In this document: positions 1 through 6,443 of the stretch, piece after piece | Position numbering within the stretch: position 1 is the stretch's first letter | Layout of the letters: every line of letters starts with the position of its first letter | Source: Alphaproteobacteria bacterium | GTDB taxonomy: Bacteria; Pseudomonadota; Alphaproteobacteria; Rickettsiales; UBA3002 | Direction of reading: 5' to 3' | Assembly (NCBI GenBank): GCA_021732545.1 | Contig: JAKFUW010000053.1 | Span: forward strand, 1 to 11,320 | Length of the DNA: 11,320 nt | Program-made: the position numbers and the translations under genes | The notes under the pieces: model-generated | The model's input: only the letters and a program-made list of their open reading frames with translations | What the model was told of the DNA's origin: nothing | Database searches by the model: none

Positions 1-1
1 C

Positions 2-721
2 TTGGATACCGTGTATGGCGGATTAGGCAATGACAGCATTTTATATACCACCTCAACCGAACGCTTGAACCTGAATGGCAATGATGGCGCGGATTCTCTC
101 ACCGGCGGATCGGCGGCGGACATTCTGGCAGGGGGCGTGGATGCGGATGTGATTGTTGGCGGCGCCGGCGCAGACACGATTTATGGCGCGAATGGTGCTG
201 TGGGTGCGATTGATGGTGCAGACACCATTGAAGGTGGCGATGGCAATGATTTGATTTATGGCAATGCTGGAAGCGATAGCATCACGGGATCAACGGGTGA
301 TGATACGATTTATGGCGGGCTGGGCGACGATTTCATCAACTTCAGCACCAGCAGCGGCATTGTTACGGCATTTGGCCATGATGGGAATGATAGCATCGCG
401 AGTGGCATCTGCCCTGATACCCTCACTGGGGGTGCGGGCGCTGACCGTTTGACCGGCGGTATCAATGGCGATCATTTCGTGTATCTGGCTCTCACCGATT
501 CCACCACTGCCGCGCGCGATCTGATTACCGATTTCACCGTATTTCAGGATAAAATCCAACTGACAGGCTTGGGCTTTACTGGCATTGCGGCCACCGCATC
601 GGGAACCGTTTTGGGCTTTTCAACCACAGCAGGCGTCACCAGCATTGTGAATGCAGCAGGCACCTTCGCGATTGATTTATCGGGCACCGTGGCGCTCACC
701 GCTGGCGATTTTGTGTTTTAA
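2..721 (+). CDS. RTX-type calcium-binding secreted protein, C-terminal part (5' end outside window)
   Basis: The reading frame is open from the left edge to a TAA at 719-721, giving 239 residues of a larger protein whose start is not in the window. The first ~150 residues are glycine/aspartate nonapeptide repeats of the GGxGxDxhx type (for example GGLGNDSIL, GGAGADTIY, GGDGNDLIY, GGLGDDFIN), which in RTX proteins bind calcium and fold into a parallel beta-roll after export. Near residue 145 the pattern GGAGADRLTGG leads into a segment like the serralysin/M10 C-terminal domain (DHFVYLALTDST, then DLITDF, then DKIQL). The protein ends in Asp followed by hydrophobic residues (GDFVF), the usual C-terminal signal for type I secretion. 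Family membership is clear, but the effector activity would lie in the missing N-terminal part. No HlyD- or TolC-like partner is present here, so the secretion route is inferred. Confidence 0.9.
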   Translation: MDTVYGGLGNDSILYTTSTERLNLNGNDGADSLTGGSAADILAGGVDADVIVGGAGADTIYGANGAVGAIDGADTIEGGDGNDLIYGNAGSDSITGSTGDDTIYGGLGDDFINFSTSSGIVTAFGHDGNDSIASGICPDTLTGGAGADRLTGGINGDHFVYLALTDSTTAARDLITDFTVFQDKIQLTGLGFTGIAATASGTVLGFSTTAGVTSIVNAAGTFAIDLSGTVALTAGDFVF

Positions 722-766
722 ACTCTCTTGGGTTGATTCCTTGCCGCTTGCGGCGTTCTTTCTTTT

Positions 767-875
767 GTCATTCCCGCGCAGGCGCTTGCGCCGGAGGCGG
801 GAATCCATCTTACCATTTTCGCCAGCCTTGAAAGAGATTCCTGCCTTCGGCGCTCACGCGCCTCGCAGGAATGAC
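767..875. repeat. Palindromic intergenic element, ATTCCCGC family, copy 1
   Basis: This 109-bp element follows the RTX gene. It begins GTCATTCCCGCG and ends CGCAGGAATGAC, so the ends are imperfect inverted repeats. Inside are two hairpins: ATTCCCGC (770-777) pairs with GCGGGAAT (797-804) around an inner GGCGC-TT-GCGCC, and ATTCCTGC (837-844) pairs with GCAGGAAT (865-872). The copy at 6204-6296 has the same ends and the same two-hairpin plan. Repeats with an ATTCCC...GGGAAT core occur in many proteobacteria and are thought to be mobilised passively. Transcribed, it would be strongly structured and could end or protect the RTX transcript, but no U-tract follows. Confidence 0.8.
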
Positions 876-914
876 GCGCTTTTAACTTAAACTTGGCTAA
901 AATGCGCCTAAAAA

Positions 915-951
915 ATTAACAAAATGTTAATATAATCCCTCTAATGTTAAT
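915..951 (+). promoter_or_regulatory. Probable promoter with palindromic operator for the EF-hand gene
   Basis: A perfect TATAAT (931-936) lies 45 bp upstream of the ATG at 982. Overlapping its upstream side is a 7-bp inverted repeat, ATTAACA (915-921) and TGTTAAT (925-931), separated by AAA. The octamer ATGTTAAT at 924-931 recurs at 944-951, 20 bp away, close to the expected transcription start. No good -35 hexamer is present at normal spacing, which fits a promoter needing an activator or one controlled through the palindrome. The -10 match and repeats are directly visible; regulator binding is inferred. Confidence 0.5.
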
Positions 952-981
952 TGATAAGAAGTAAAAAACAGGAGGTGCAAC

Positions 982-1950
982 ATGACGGGATTTCCTCAGG
1001 AGATCACGGTGGTTCTGGGGAAATCTCAGGCCAAGCTGATGACGCAAGAGCAATGGGGGGTGTTTGATGTTTTTCGTAAATTAATTATGGAAAGTAATCA
1101 GGACATGCAAAATGGCATGGGTATCAGGCTAGCGCGGCCATTTTATGAGCGCTTTGCCATGCATTTATTGATGTTTGATGACATCTTCCGCGATTTTGAC
1201 ATGCCCAGTGAGAAGAATGAAATTGGCTTGCAAATCCTCAGCCATATTAAATCGCATTTGGTGGGTAAACATTATCATAAAATCACCTCGCGTGATGATG
1301 GTGTTCATTCGATTATTACCATCGAAAAAGCGCTGATGCATCGCGTGCTCACGCGCCGTGCCGAACGAGGCTCCATCGAAGCGCATTTAAAGCGCCTTTA
1401 TATTACCAAGAAGTTTGAGCAAGAAGGCACGAATTATCGGTTTCATTTTAAAACCGATGCCGAGCATGTGTTGATGCGTGAAGCGTTGGCTTACGCGTCG
1501 ATGACCGAGGTGTTGCAAACCTCGCAGCGCGAAGAAAGCCGCGAGATTGGCTGCCGTTTGGCCAAAGAAAATTATACCCGCATGATGATCGCGCATCACA
1601 TTCTCGATACGCGCGATGGGTACTGCATGAAAGGCGAGGTGCTCGACACGGTTCGTAACGTGTTGCGCGCGCTTGATCGCGATTCAAATGGGTTATTGTC
1701 GCTTCAAAAAGCCAGCGACCGTTTGCCAGAAGATGTCCCGATCGAAAAATATCCGCTATTGTGGGCGAAGCTGCGTTCCTATGATGCTAATGGCGATGGT
1801 TATCTGACCGCGCAAGAACAAAATCGCCTGAAAGAAGCGATTGCGCTACTGGTGCAGCGTGGCATTATTTTTGACCTCGATGGTGATAATATCATCACCT
1901 TCGAAGAAGCCGAGCAGGTCTTGAGCAAAGAGCTGCCGATGTGTCATTAG
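982..1950 (+). CDS. EF-hand domain protein of unknown function
   Basis: A 322-residue protein with a strong ribosome-binding site (AGGAGGTG at 970-977, four bases before the ATG). I do not recognise the first ~215 residues. They look mostly alpha-helical and charged, with no signal peptide or membrane segment, so the protein is probably cytosolic. The C-terminal third carries EF-hand loops: DRDSNGLLSLQK (232-243), DANGDGYLTAQE (268-279) and DLDGDNIITFEE (298-309). The second is canonical. The third has Asn instead of Gly at loop position 6, and the first lacks the acidic residue at position 12, so it may be weak or silent. Loops two and three are about 30 residues apart, as in a paired EF-hand domain. 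It lies downstream of the RTX gene on the same strand but has its own promoter-like region. A calcium-responsive role is inferred from the loops only. Confidence 0.85.
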   Translation: MTGFPQEITVVLGKSQAKLMTQEQWGVFDVFRKLIMESNQDMQNGMGIRLARPFYERFAMHLLMFDDIFRDFDMPSEKNEIGLQILSHIKSHLVGKHYHKITSRDDGVHSIITIEKALMHRVLTRRAERGSIEAHLKRLYITKKFEQEGTNYRFHFKTDAEHVLMREALAYASMTEVLQTSQREESREIGCRLAKENYTRMMIAHHILDTRDGYCMKGEVLDTVRNVLRALDRDSNGLLSLQKASDRLPEDVPIEKYPLLWAKLRSYDANGDGYLTAQEQNRLKEAIALLVQRGIIFDLDGDNIITFEEAEQVLSKELPMCH

Positions 1951-1964
1951 GAAGTTTCTAGGGG

Positions 1965-1985
1965 CTAGAGTCGAGAGTCGAGTAT
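1965..1985. repeat. Short heptanucleotide tandem repeat (three units)
   Basis: Just after the EF-hand gene, three consecutive 7-bp units CTAGAGT, CGAGAGT, CGAGTAT follow a CGAGAGT-like consensus. This is a rotation and/or complement of the unit repeated eight times next to rplS at 8573-8630. No opposite arm is visible nearby, so this looks like a short or decayed member of the same family. Confidence 0.6.
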
Positions 1986-1988
1986 AGG

Positions 1989-2077
1989 CTGTCATAACGG
2001 CAGGCGTAGCCGCGCCGGTATCTGGTTATGTTGTTCAGGAACCAGACCCCGGTGTGCTGGCGCAACCGGGGCGACAG
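1989..2077. repeat. Palindromic intergenic element with three potential stems
   Basis: The element lies between the convergent EF-hand and ABC transporter genes. It starts CTGTC (1989-1993) and ends GACAG (2073-2077). Inside are a GC-rich foldable stretch (1998-2018), a hairpin CTGGTT (2022-2027)/AACCAG (2040-2045), and a strong hairpin CCCCGGT (2047-2053)/ACCGGGG (2065-2071). Its position between two converging stop codons suits a two-way transcription barrier, although neither side has a clear T-tract. It resembles the elements at 3907-3977 and 6204-6296 in architecture but not in exact sequence. Confidence 0.6.
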
Positions 2078-2086
2078 TGACTATAG

Positions 2087-3847
2087 CTAAATCTCCGCCA
2101 GCGCACCTTGCGTTTGCAGCTGCCATAATTTCGAATAATGGCCATCGATACCCAGTAACTGAGCATGAGTTCCGTCTTCAATGATACGGCCTTTATCGAA
2201 CACCAATATCCTATCCATCTGCGAGAGGGTAGAAAGCCTGTGCGCGATGAGAATCGTCGTGCGGCCATCCATCAAGCGGTGCAGGCTATGCTGAATCTGA
2301 TGTTCAGTGACCGAATCGAGCGCAGCGGTGGCTTCATCGAGCATGAGTATTGGCGCATTCTTCAAAATGGCCCGCGCAATCGCGATGCGCTGGCGCTGCC
2401 CGCCCGATAGCTTGATACCGCGCTCACCGACCATGGTGGCATAGCCTTGCGCTTGCGCAGTGATAAATTCGTGACAATAGGCTTGCTTGGCGGCGTCAAT
2501 CACCTCCTCATCGGTAGCATCGGGGCGGGCATAGCGAATATTATCCATCAGGCTGCGATGAAACAGCGAGGTATCCTGCGGAATGAACGCAATAGCGCGG
2601 TGCAGCGAGCTTTGCGTGACGGCGTTGATATTTTGACCGTCGATTAAAATCGCACCATGATTGACATCATAGAGTCGCAAGATTAAATGCACAAAGGTGC
2701 TTTTGCCACTGCCTGAAAACCCAACCAGCCCAACCTTTTGTCCTGCGGGAATAGTCAGAGTTTGATCGCTGAAAAGTGGTGGTTGGTTTTCATATGAAAA
2801 TTCCACGCGCTCCAACTTAATTTCGCCTTCATGCACCACGAGTTCTTTGGCATCGGGCGCATCAACCAACGTATGCGGCGCCTGCAAGATACTGATGGCC
2901 TGGCGCGCCACTCCCATCTCCGAGAAAAAATTGGGAATCAGCGCGCTGTTATGCCAGATAAAAAACATGATGTTGAAGGTGGCATAAAAAATATAGACAA
3001 AATCGCCCGCCGTCAGCAACCCCTCGCGCCAGCCTTCCACCATTGCAATGCCCACCAGCATCAGCACCACCGCGATGCCTGCATCCTGAATCCAGCGCAC
3101 CAGCGTGATACGCCACAACATGGCGCCATGGCTGTGTTGCTCGGCATCTTGCAGGGGTTGGATACTGGCTCGTTCATGCCGAAAGGCCGCAAACAGCCGC
3201 ACGGTGTTGTTGTTGGAAAGGCTATCGACAATCTGCCCGCTCAGGCGATTGCGATCTTCGGAATTAGCAGACGATAATCGGCTGACGCTGCCCACGGTAA
3301 TCAACGTCATGCCGATGTGAAACACCACCCACACAAATAACATCAGCGTAATCGGCACCGACACAATTGCCATCACCGCAAGTGAGGCGGCAAGCATAGC
3401 GATGGTGCCAATAATTTGCCACTGCACAAAGAAAAACAGGCTTTGAAAGGTGCGTGGTAAATCATTGACCTTAGCAGCAAGTGCCCCCGCAAACTGGTTG
3501 GTGAAATAATGGTGGCTGTGATGGAGCACATAATCAAACGCCTTCATGCGGATGGCAGCGTGGATGCGCGGATAGGCACGGTTGCCCAACATCTCCTGCC
3601 CGCGAAAGCCCGCCATCATCAGGCCGTAAGCTGCCCACGCGCAAAACATCATTACGCCGATCGCGTCCCAGATAGTCGCCGCCGTCACATCGTCGCGGAT
3701 CACGATATTCACCACCTGCCGAATGATGTAGGGCACATACGCACTTTCGATCATCAGGCAGATTGGTGACAACAGAATCAGCACACATGCCAGCCGATGC
3801 GGACGCATGAAATGCCAGAAGAAAGCGCGAAGGGAGTGAGTGGGCAT
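2087..3847 (-). CDS. ABC exporter half-transporter (fused membrane and ATPase domains)
   Basis: A 586-residue protein of the type I ABC exporter class (MsbA/MDR-like), in the inner membrane and expected to work as a dimer. The transmembrane domain covers about residues 1-310, with hydrophobic segments near 19-41, 58-80, 143-185, 255-275 and 283-305. The nucleotide-binding domain (about 340-580) has a Walker A GFSGSGKST (376-384), Q-loop Gln424, signature LSGGQ (480-484), Walker B ILMLDE (500-505) and switch His536. All catalytic motifs are intact, so it should be active. There is no N-terminal peptidase domain and no adaptor gene beside it. The substrate cannot be told from sequence; lipid or drug-like export would be normal for the class. 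No clear Shine-Dalgarno precedes the ATG at 3847, and a heptad array lies immediately upstream. Family assignment is firm; substrate unknown. Confidence 0.93.
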   Translation of the reverse strand: MPTHSLRAFFWHFMRPHRLACVLILLSPICLMIESAYVPYIIRQVVNIVIRDDVTAATIWDAIGVMMFCAWAAYGLMMAGFRGQEMLGNRAYPRIHAAIRMKAFDYVLHHSHHYFTNQFAGALAAKVNDLPRTFQSLFFFVQWQIIGTIAMLAASLAVMAIVSVPITLMLFVWVVFHIGMTLITVGSVSRLSSANSEDRNRLSGQIVDSLSNNNTVRLFAAFRHERASIQPLQDAEQHSHGAMLWRITLVRWIQDAGIAVVLMLVGIAMVEGWREGLLTAGDFVYIFYATFNIMFFIWHNSALIPNFFSEMGVARQAISILQAPHTLVDAPDAKELVVHEGEIKLERVEFSYENQPPLFSDQTLTIPAGQKVGLVGFSGSGKSTFVHLILRLYDVNHGAILIDGQNINAVTQSSLHRAIAFIPQDTSLFHRSLMDNIRYARPDATDEEVIDAAKQAYCHEFITAQAQGYATMVGERGIKLSGGQRQRIAIARAILKNAPILMLDEATAALDSVTEHQIQHSLHRLMDGRTTILIAHRLSTLSQMDRILVFDKGRIIEDGTHAQLLGIDGHYSKLWQLQTQGALAEI

Positions 3848-3852
3848 AATGA

Positions 3853-3880
3853 GTTTCGGGTTGTTGGTTTCAGGTTTTAA
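3853..3880. repeat. Degenerate heptanucleotide array upstream of the ABC transporter
   Basis: Four in-register 7-bp units GTTTCGG, GTTGTTG, GTTTCAG, GTTTTAA lie a few bases upstream of the transporter start. The unit differs from the other arrays in the window but the period is the same. It is degenerate enough that chance cannot be excluded; the presence of five better arrays supports it. It would lie in the 5' leader or promoter of the transporter gene. Confidence 0.45.
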
Positions 3881-3906
3881 GAAGAAATTAGTGAGACATA
3901 CTATCC

Positions 3907-3977
3907 TGTCACCCCGTGCTTGTCACGGGGTCTGGTGCTGCATCCGATGGAGGTGCCGCAACACGTGCGGCATGACA
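3907..3977. repeat. Palindromic element, CCCCGTG family, long form
   Basis: This 71-bp element starts TGTCA and ends TGACA. The left hairpin is CCCCGTG (3912-3918), loop CTTGT, CACGGGG (3924-3930). The right hairpin is GCCGCA (3954-3959), loop ACACG, TGCGGC. Its first 22 bases (3907-3928) recur exactly, in the opposite orientation, at 4636-4657, so the glutathione peroxidase gene is bracketed by inverted copies. The element lies downstream of that gene's stop codon and could shape its 3' end. Confidence 0.75.
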
Positions 3978-3983
3978 CTATCG

Positions 3984-4011
3984 CTGGTGACTAATGACTG
4001 GCAACTGGTGA
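3984..4011. repeat. Heptanucleotide array, CTGGTGA unit
   Basis: Four units in exact 7-bp register: CTGGTGA, CTAATGA, CTGGCAA, CTGGTGA. The unit is a rotation of TGGTGAC, which also occurs in the array between ffh and rpsP (11177-11183). It lies about 40 bp beyond the peroxidase stop and directly abuts the palindromic element at 3907-3977. I see no matching inverted arm. Confidence 0.6.
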
Positions 4012-4052
4012 CTCTCTTTTCATCCACCCTCACCATCTGCAATGAAAGCCCA

Positions 4053-4610
4053 TCACTCGTTCGTCAGATTCGCTTTGATGGCGCGTTGCAGATTATCGGC
4101 GTCGGGCGAGGTGGTGGAGTTGAAATAATCAATCAACTCGCCCTTAGTGCTCACCAGATATTTATGGAAGTTCCATTTGGGAGCGCCCACCAATCCTTTT
4201 TGCGCGCGAGCCCATTTATAAAAGGGGTGGGCATCATCGCCGGATATCACGGCCTTTGCTGCCAGCGGAAAGGTGACGCGGAATTTTGATTCGCAGAATT
4301 TTTTGATCTCACCATTCGATCCCGGTTCTTGGCCGCCAAAATCATTCGATGGCACACCGATAATCACCAGCCCTTGATCGTGATAGGTTTCATACAATTT
4401 TTGCAGTCCCGCATATTGGCCGGTAAATCCACATTCCGATGCGGTGTTCACAATCAGCAGCAATTTGCCTTTATAATCGGCCAGCGGCATTGGCTCGCCT
4501 GCGATGGTTTCAAAGCTGAAATCATAAGCAGTTTTAGGTGCATCGGTTGCAGCATGCGCCATGCTTGCGCCGAACAAAACAGCGGTGATGCAGCGGAATA
4601 ATTGTTTCAT
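4053..4610 (-). CDS. Periplasmic glutathione peroxidase (cysteine type)
   Basis: A 185-residue thiol peroxidase of the glutathione peroxidase family, which reduces hydroperoxides using thiols. I chose the ATG at 4610 because AGGA sits seven bases upstream and it opens a signal peptide (MKQLFRCITAVLFGASMAHA, likely cut after AHA at residue 20); a GTG at 4634 would add eight residues that spoil the signal. The catalytic tetrad is complete: Cys60 in NTASECGFTGQY, Gln94 in NDFGGQEPG, and Trp146-Asn147 in KWNFHKYLV. The active residue is Cys, not selenocysteine, which usually points to thioredoxin as the practical reductant. The signal peptide predicts a periplasmic location. It is downstream of pyrF on the same strand, separated by a strong hairpin repeat, so joint transcription is uncertain. 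Confidence 0.93.
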   Translation of the reverse strand: MKQLFRCITAVLFGASMAHAATDAPKTAYDFSFETIAGEPMPLADYKGKLLLIVNTASECGFTGQYAGLQKLYETYHDQGLVIIGVPSNDFGGQEPGSNGEIKKFCESKFRVTFPLAAKAVISGDDAHPFYKWARAQKGLVGAPKWNFHKYLVSTKGELIDYFNSTTSPDADNLQRAIKANLTNE

Positions 4611-4628
4611 GAGGAGTCCTTTTGTGAA

Positions 4629-4657
4629 TGTCACTCCGTGACAAGCACGGGGTGACA
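4629..4657. repeat. Palindromic element, CCCCGTG family, minimal hairpin
   Basis: TGTCACTCCGTG (4629-4640) and CACGGGGTGACA (4646-4657) form a 12-bp stem with one mismatch and a five-base loop. On the minus strand it begins with the same 22 bases as the element at 3907-3928. It sits between pyrF and the peroxidase start codon, so it could end the pyrF transcript or form a 5' leader stem for the peroxidase. No U-tract follows on the minus strand, so intrinsic termination is weakly supported. Confidence 0.75.
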
Positions 4658-4682
4658 GCTTTAAATTAGGAGAAAATTTGAA

Positions 4683-5414
4683 CTATGCAAGCTCTGTCGT
4701 GCGTTGTAGCGAATCATAAATGGATTCGGCGGCCATCGCGGCATTGCCCGATTGCGTGATGGGGCGACCAATCACCAGATAATCGGCTCCACGTTCCATC
4801 GCTTCATAAGGCGTCATGATGCGTTTTTGATCGCCTGCATCGGACGATTCGGGGCGGATACCAGGCACAATCAGTTTAAAATCATGGCCACATACTTTGC
4901 GAATCGCGGTGATTTCATAGGGGCTACAGACCACACCATCGAGCCCTGCGCTTTGCGCTAAATCGGCCAGGCGCAGCACATGGTCATCGAGTTTATCGCG
5001 CACGCCAATGATGCTTAAATCGTCTTGGTCCATGCTGGTGAGCACCGTGACCCCAATAATCATCGGGCGTTGCTGACCGGTGGTTTGCGCCACCTCGTCG
5101 GATGCTTCGATGGCAGCGCGCAGCATGGCGCGTCCGCCCGATGTGTGCACCGTCATCATAAATGTATTGATGCCAGCGGTGGCACGAATCGCGCCCGCCA
5201 CGGTGTTGGGGATATCGTGGAATTTGAGATCGAGAAAGACCGGCACGCGCATGTCGGTAATCAGCCGCACGCCATCGGCACCATGAGCCGTGAAATATTC
5301 CAGCCCCAATTTAATGCCGCCTACATGGGGTTTAATCGCTTTAGTCATGGCTTCGGCGGCCCACATATCGGTGGTATCCAGCGCACAGATAATCGGATTT
5401 ATAGCTTTGGTCAC
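4683..5414 (-). CDS. pyrF: Orotidine 5'-phosphate decarboxylase
   Basis: Catalyses the last step of de novo pyrimidine synthesis, OMP to UMP plus CO2, in the cytosol. The catalytic motif is plain: FLDLKFHDIPNT with Asp62, Lys64 and Asp67 (the DxKxxD signature). The C-terminal phosphate-binding features are also present: VPGIRPE and ADYLVIGRPIT. I place the start at GTG 5414, giving 243 residues, because GAGGTG lies just upstream and the family's conserved N-terminus (NPIICALDTTD) begins soon after. Earlier in-frame GTGs at 5438 and 5420 lack a ribosome-binding site. The gene lies 144 bp after leuD on the same strand, in a region with a potential hairpin, so it may have its own promoter. Identity is near certain; only the start is in doubt. 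Confidence 0.95.
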   Translation of the reverse strand: MTKAINPIICALDTTDMWAAEAMTKAIKPHVGGIKLGLEYFTAHGADGVRLITDMRVPVFLDLKFHDIPNTVAGAIRATAGINTFMMTVHTSGGRAMLRAAIEASDEVAQTTGQQRPMIIGVTVLTSMDQDDLSIIGVRDKLDDHVLRLADLAQSAGLDGVVCSPYEITAIRKVCGHDFKLIVPGIRPESSDAGDQKRIMTPYEAMERGADYLVIGRPITQSGNAAMAAESIYDSLQRTTELA

Positions 5415-5497
5415 ATTCACCTCACAGGTTCTTATCACTCTTATTACACCATAATGCGGTTAAAATAGACTGAATTTTTGATGGGCTTTAGCCTTCA

Positions 5498-5532
5498 TTT
5501 GCCTCGAATTTTCGGAGCATTTGAGAGGCAAA
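5498..5532. other. Inverted repeat between leuD and pyrF
   Basis: TTTGCCTC (5498-5505) and GAGGCAAA (5525-5532) form a perfect 8-bp stem around a 19-base loop that contains a smaller CGAA-TT-TTCG palindrome. It lies 27 bp after the leuD stop in the reading direction and could be a processing or termination structure. No U-tract follows on the minus strand, so a classical intrinsic terminator is not supported. I see no gene in 5415-5558. Confidence 0.4.
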
Positions 5533-5558
5533 CATACCGTGTTCACAAAACGGGCCCC

Positions 5559-6167
5559 TTAAGCCTTATACATCCAGCTCGTGGTCACGCGTTGCTTTTG
5601 CTCGAAGGCATCAATGTTGGCGACTTTTTGCATCGTAAGACCAATATCATCGAGTCCGTTCATGAGGCAATGTTTGCGGAACGGATCAATCTCAAACGCA
5701 TATTCCATGTTAGCGGCGCGGATGGTTTGCGCATTCAAATCAATCGTCACATCGCTTTGAGCTTCGCTCGCCACTTTCATCAGCGCATCGACCTGCGCTT
5801 GTGGCAAGGCAATCGGCAGAATACCATTTTTGAAGCAATTATTATAAAAAATATCGGCAAAACTCGGGGCGATGACGCAGCGAATGCCAAAATCCAGCAG
5901 TGCCCAAGGCGCATGCTCACGGCTTGATCCACAGCCAAAATTATCGCCAGCAATCAGGATTTCGGCGTGTGTGTATGGCTCGCGGTGCAACACAAAATCG
6001 GTCACCTTATTGCCCGCGACATCGTAACGCATTTCATAAAATAAACCCTTTGCAAGGCCAGTGCGCGCAATGGTTTTTAAAAACTGCTTAGGGATAATCA
6101 TATCGGTATCGATATTGACAATCGGCAGCGGCGCTGCAACGCCAGAAAGGGTGGTGAAGGGGGTCAT
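5559..6167 (-). CDS. leuD: 3-isopropylmalate dehydratase small subunit
   Basis: Small subunit of isopropylmalate isomerase, which with LeuC interconverts 2- and 3-isopropylmalate in leucine synthesis. The 202-residue length is normal. Diagnostic motifs are NIDTDMIIPKQFLK (18-31), NFGCGSSREHAPWAL (76-90) and SFADIFYNNCFKNGILP, the swivel domain that closes over the LeuC iron-sulfur site. The ATG at 6167 is a good N-terminus for the family, but the bases before it (ACTGAAAAAACC) contain no convincing Shine-Dalgarno. The gene is 276 bp from leuC, with a 45-codon small gene and a palindromic element between them, an unusually wide gap for two subunits of one enzyme. Co-transcription through the repeat is assumed, not shown. 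Confidence 0.96.
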   Translation of the reverse strand: MTPFTTLSGVAAPLPIVNIDTDMIIPKQFLKTIARTGLAKGLFYEMRYDVAGNKVTDFVLHREPYTHAEILIAGDNFGCGSSREHAPWALLDFGIRCVIAPSFADIFYNNCFKNGILPIALPQAQVDALMKVASEAQSDVTIDLNAQTIRAANMEYAFEIDPFRKHCLMNGLDDIGLTMQKVANIDAFEQKQRVTTSWMYKA

Positions 6168-6203
6168 GGTTTTTTCAGTCGTTAGTGGTTCATCTCTACT
6201 CTT

Positions 6204-6296
6204 GTCATTCCTGCGGAGGCGCTTGCGCCGTAGGCAGCAATCCCTCTAGACACCTGCGCGAGCAGTGACAGAGATTCCCGCATTCGCGGGAATGAC
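6204..6296. repeat. Palindromic intergenic element, ATTCCCGC family, copy 2
   Basis: A 93-bp element with ends GTCATTCC (6204-6211) and GGAATGAC (6289-6296). The right half is a tight hairpin (ATTCCCGC then GCGGGAAT); the left half has an inner GGCGC-TT-GCGCC, identical to copy 1 at 781-792, but its outer stem has decayed. It sits between the small gene at 6305-6442 and leuD, inside what should be the leuC-leuD transcript, so its RNA hairpins may change the LeuC:LeuD ratio through partial termination or mRNA processing. Confidence 0.8.
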
Positions 6297-6304
6297 GGCT
6301 TTGT

Positions 6305-6442
6305 TTACGTTCTCCACGGATCATTAGGATCCAGTGGCAGTGGATTTTTTGGGTTCGCAGGCGGTTGATCAAATCGACTCGCCCATTGATCTTGTTTTTT
6401 CTTGCGGCTAAATAGCGCCATTAATTTCTGCCAGAAGGTCAT
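6305..6442 (-). CDS. Small basic, proline-rich protein encoded between leuC and leuD
   Basis: A 45-codon ORF whose ATG (6442-6440) starts one base after the leuC stop (TAA-C-ATG), an arrangement typical of translational coupling; it ends with TAA at 6305-6307. The peptide begins MTFWQKLMALFSRKKK, an amphipathic stretch followed by a basic patch, then a middle part WASRFDQPP, and ends NPLPLDPNDPWRT, rich in proline and aspartate. That composition is orderly and unlike random translation. I do not recognise a named family and give no function. Candidates include a small factor for the LeuCD enzyme or an unrelated passenger. The palindromic element at 6204-6296 begins eight bases past its stop. 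It is too short for most gene callers. Start and coupling are read directly; that it is expressed is inferred. Confidence 0.7.
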   Translation of the reverse strand: MTFWQKLMALFSRKKKQDQWASRFDQPPANPKNPLPLDPNDPWRT

Positions 6443-6443
6443 G

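Noticed and set aside
651..890. Open frame across the end of the RTX gene and the palindromic element
   Set aside because: It is in another frame of the RTX gene and then reads the repeat; the Arg-rich product is what the repeat gives by chance.
2087..3847. ABC transporter as the type I secretion pump for the RTX protein
   Set aside because: No HlyD or TolC partner, convergent orientation, separate location and MDR/MsbA-like sequence. Proximity alone does not support it.
4629..4657. Classical Rho-independent terminator for pyrF
   Set aside because: The stem is strong but no U-tract follows on the minus strand, and the sequence is a copy of a dispersed repeat.
5415..5438. GTG at 5438 as the pyrF start
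   Set aside because: No ribosome-binding site precedes it, while GAGGTG precedes the GTG at 5414, closer to the conserved N-terminus.
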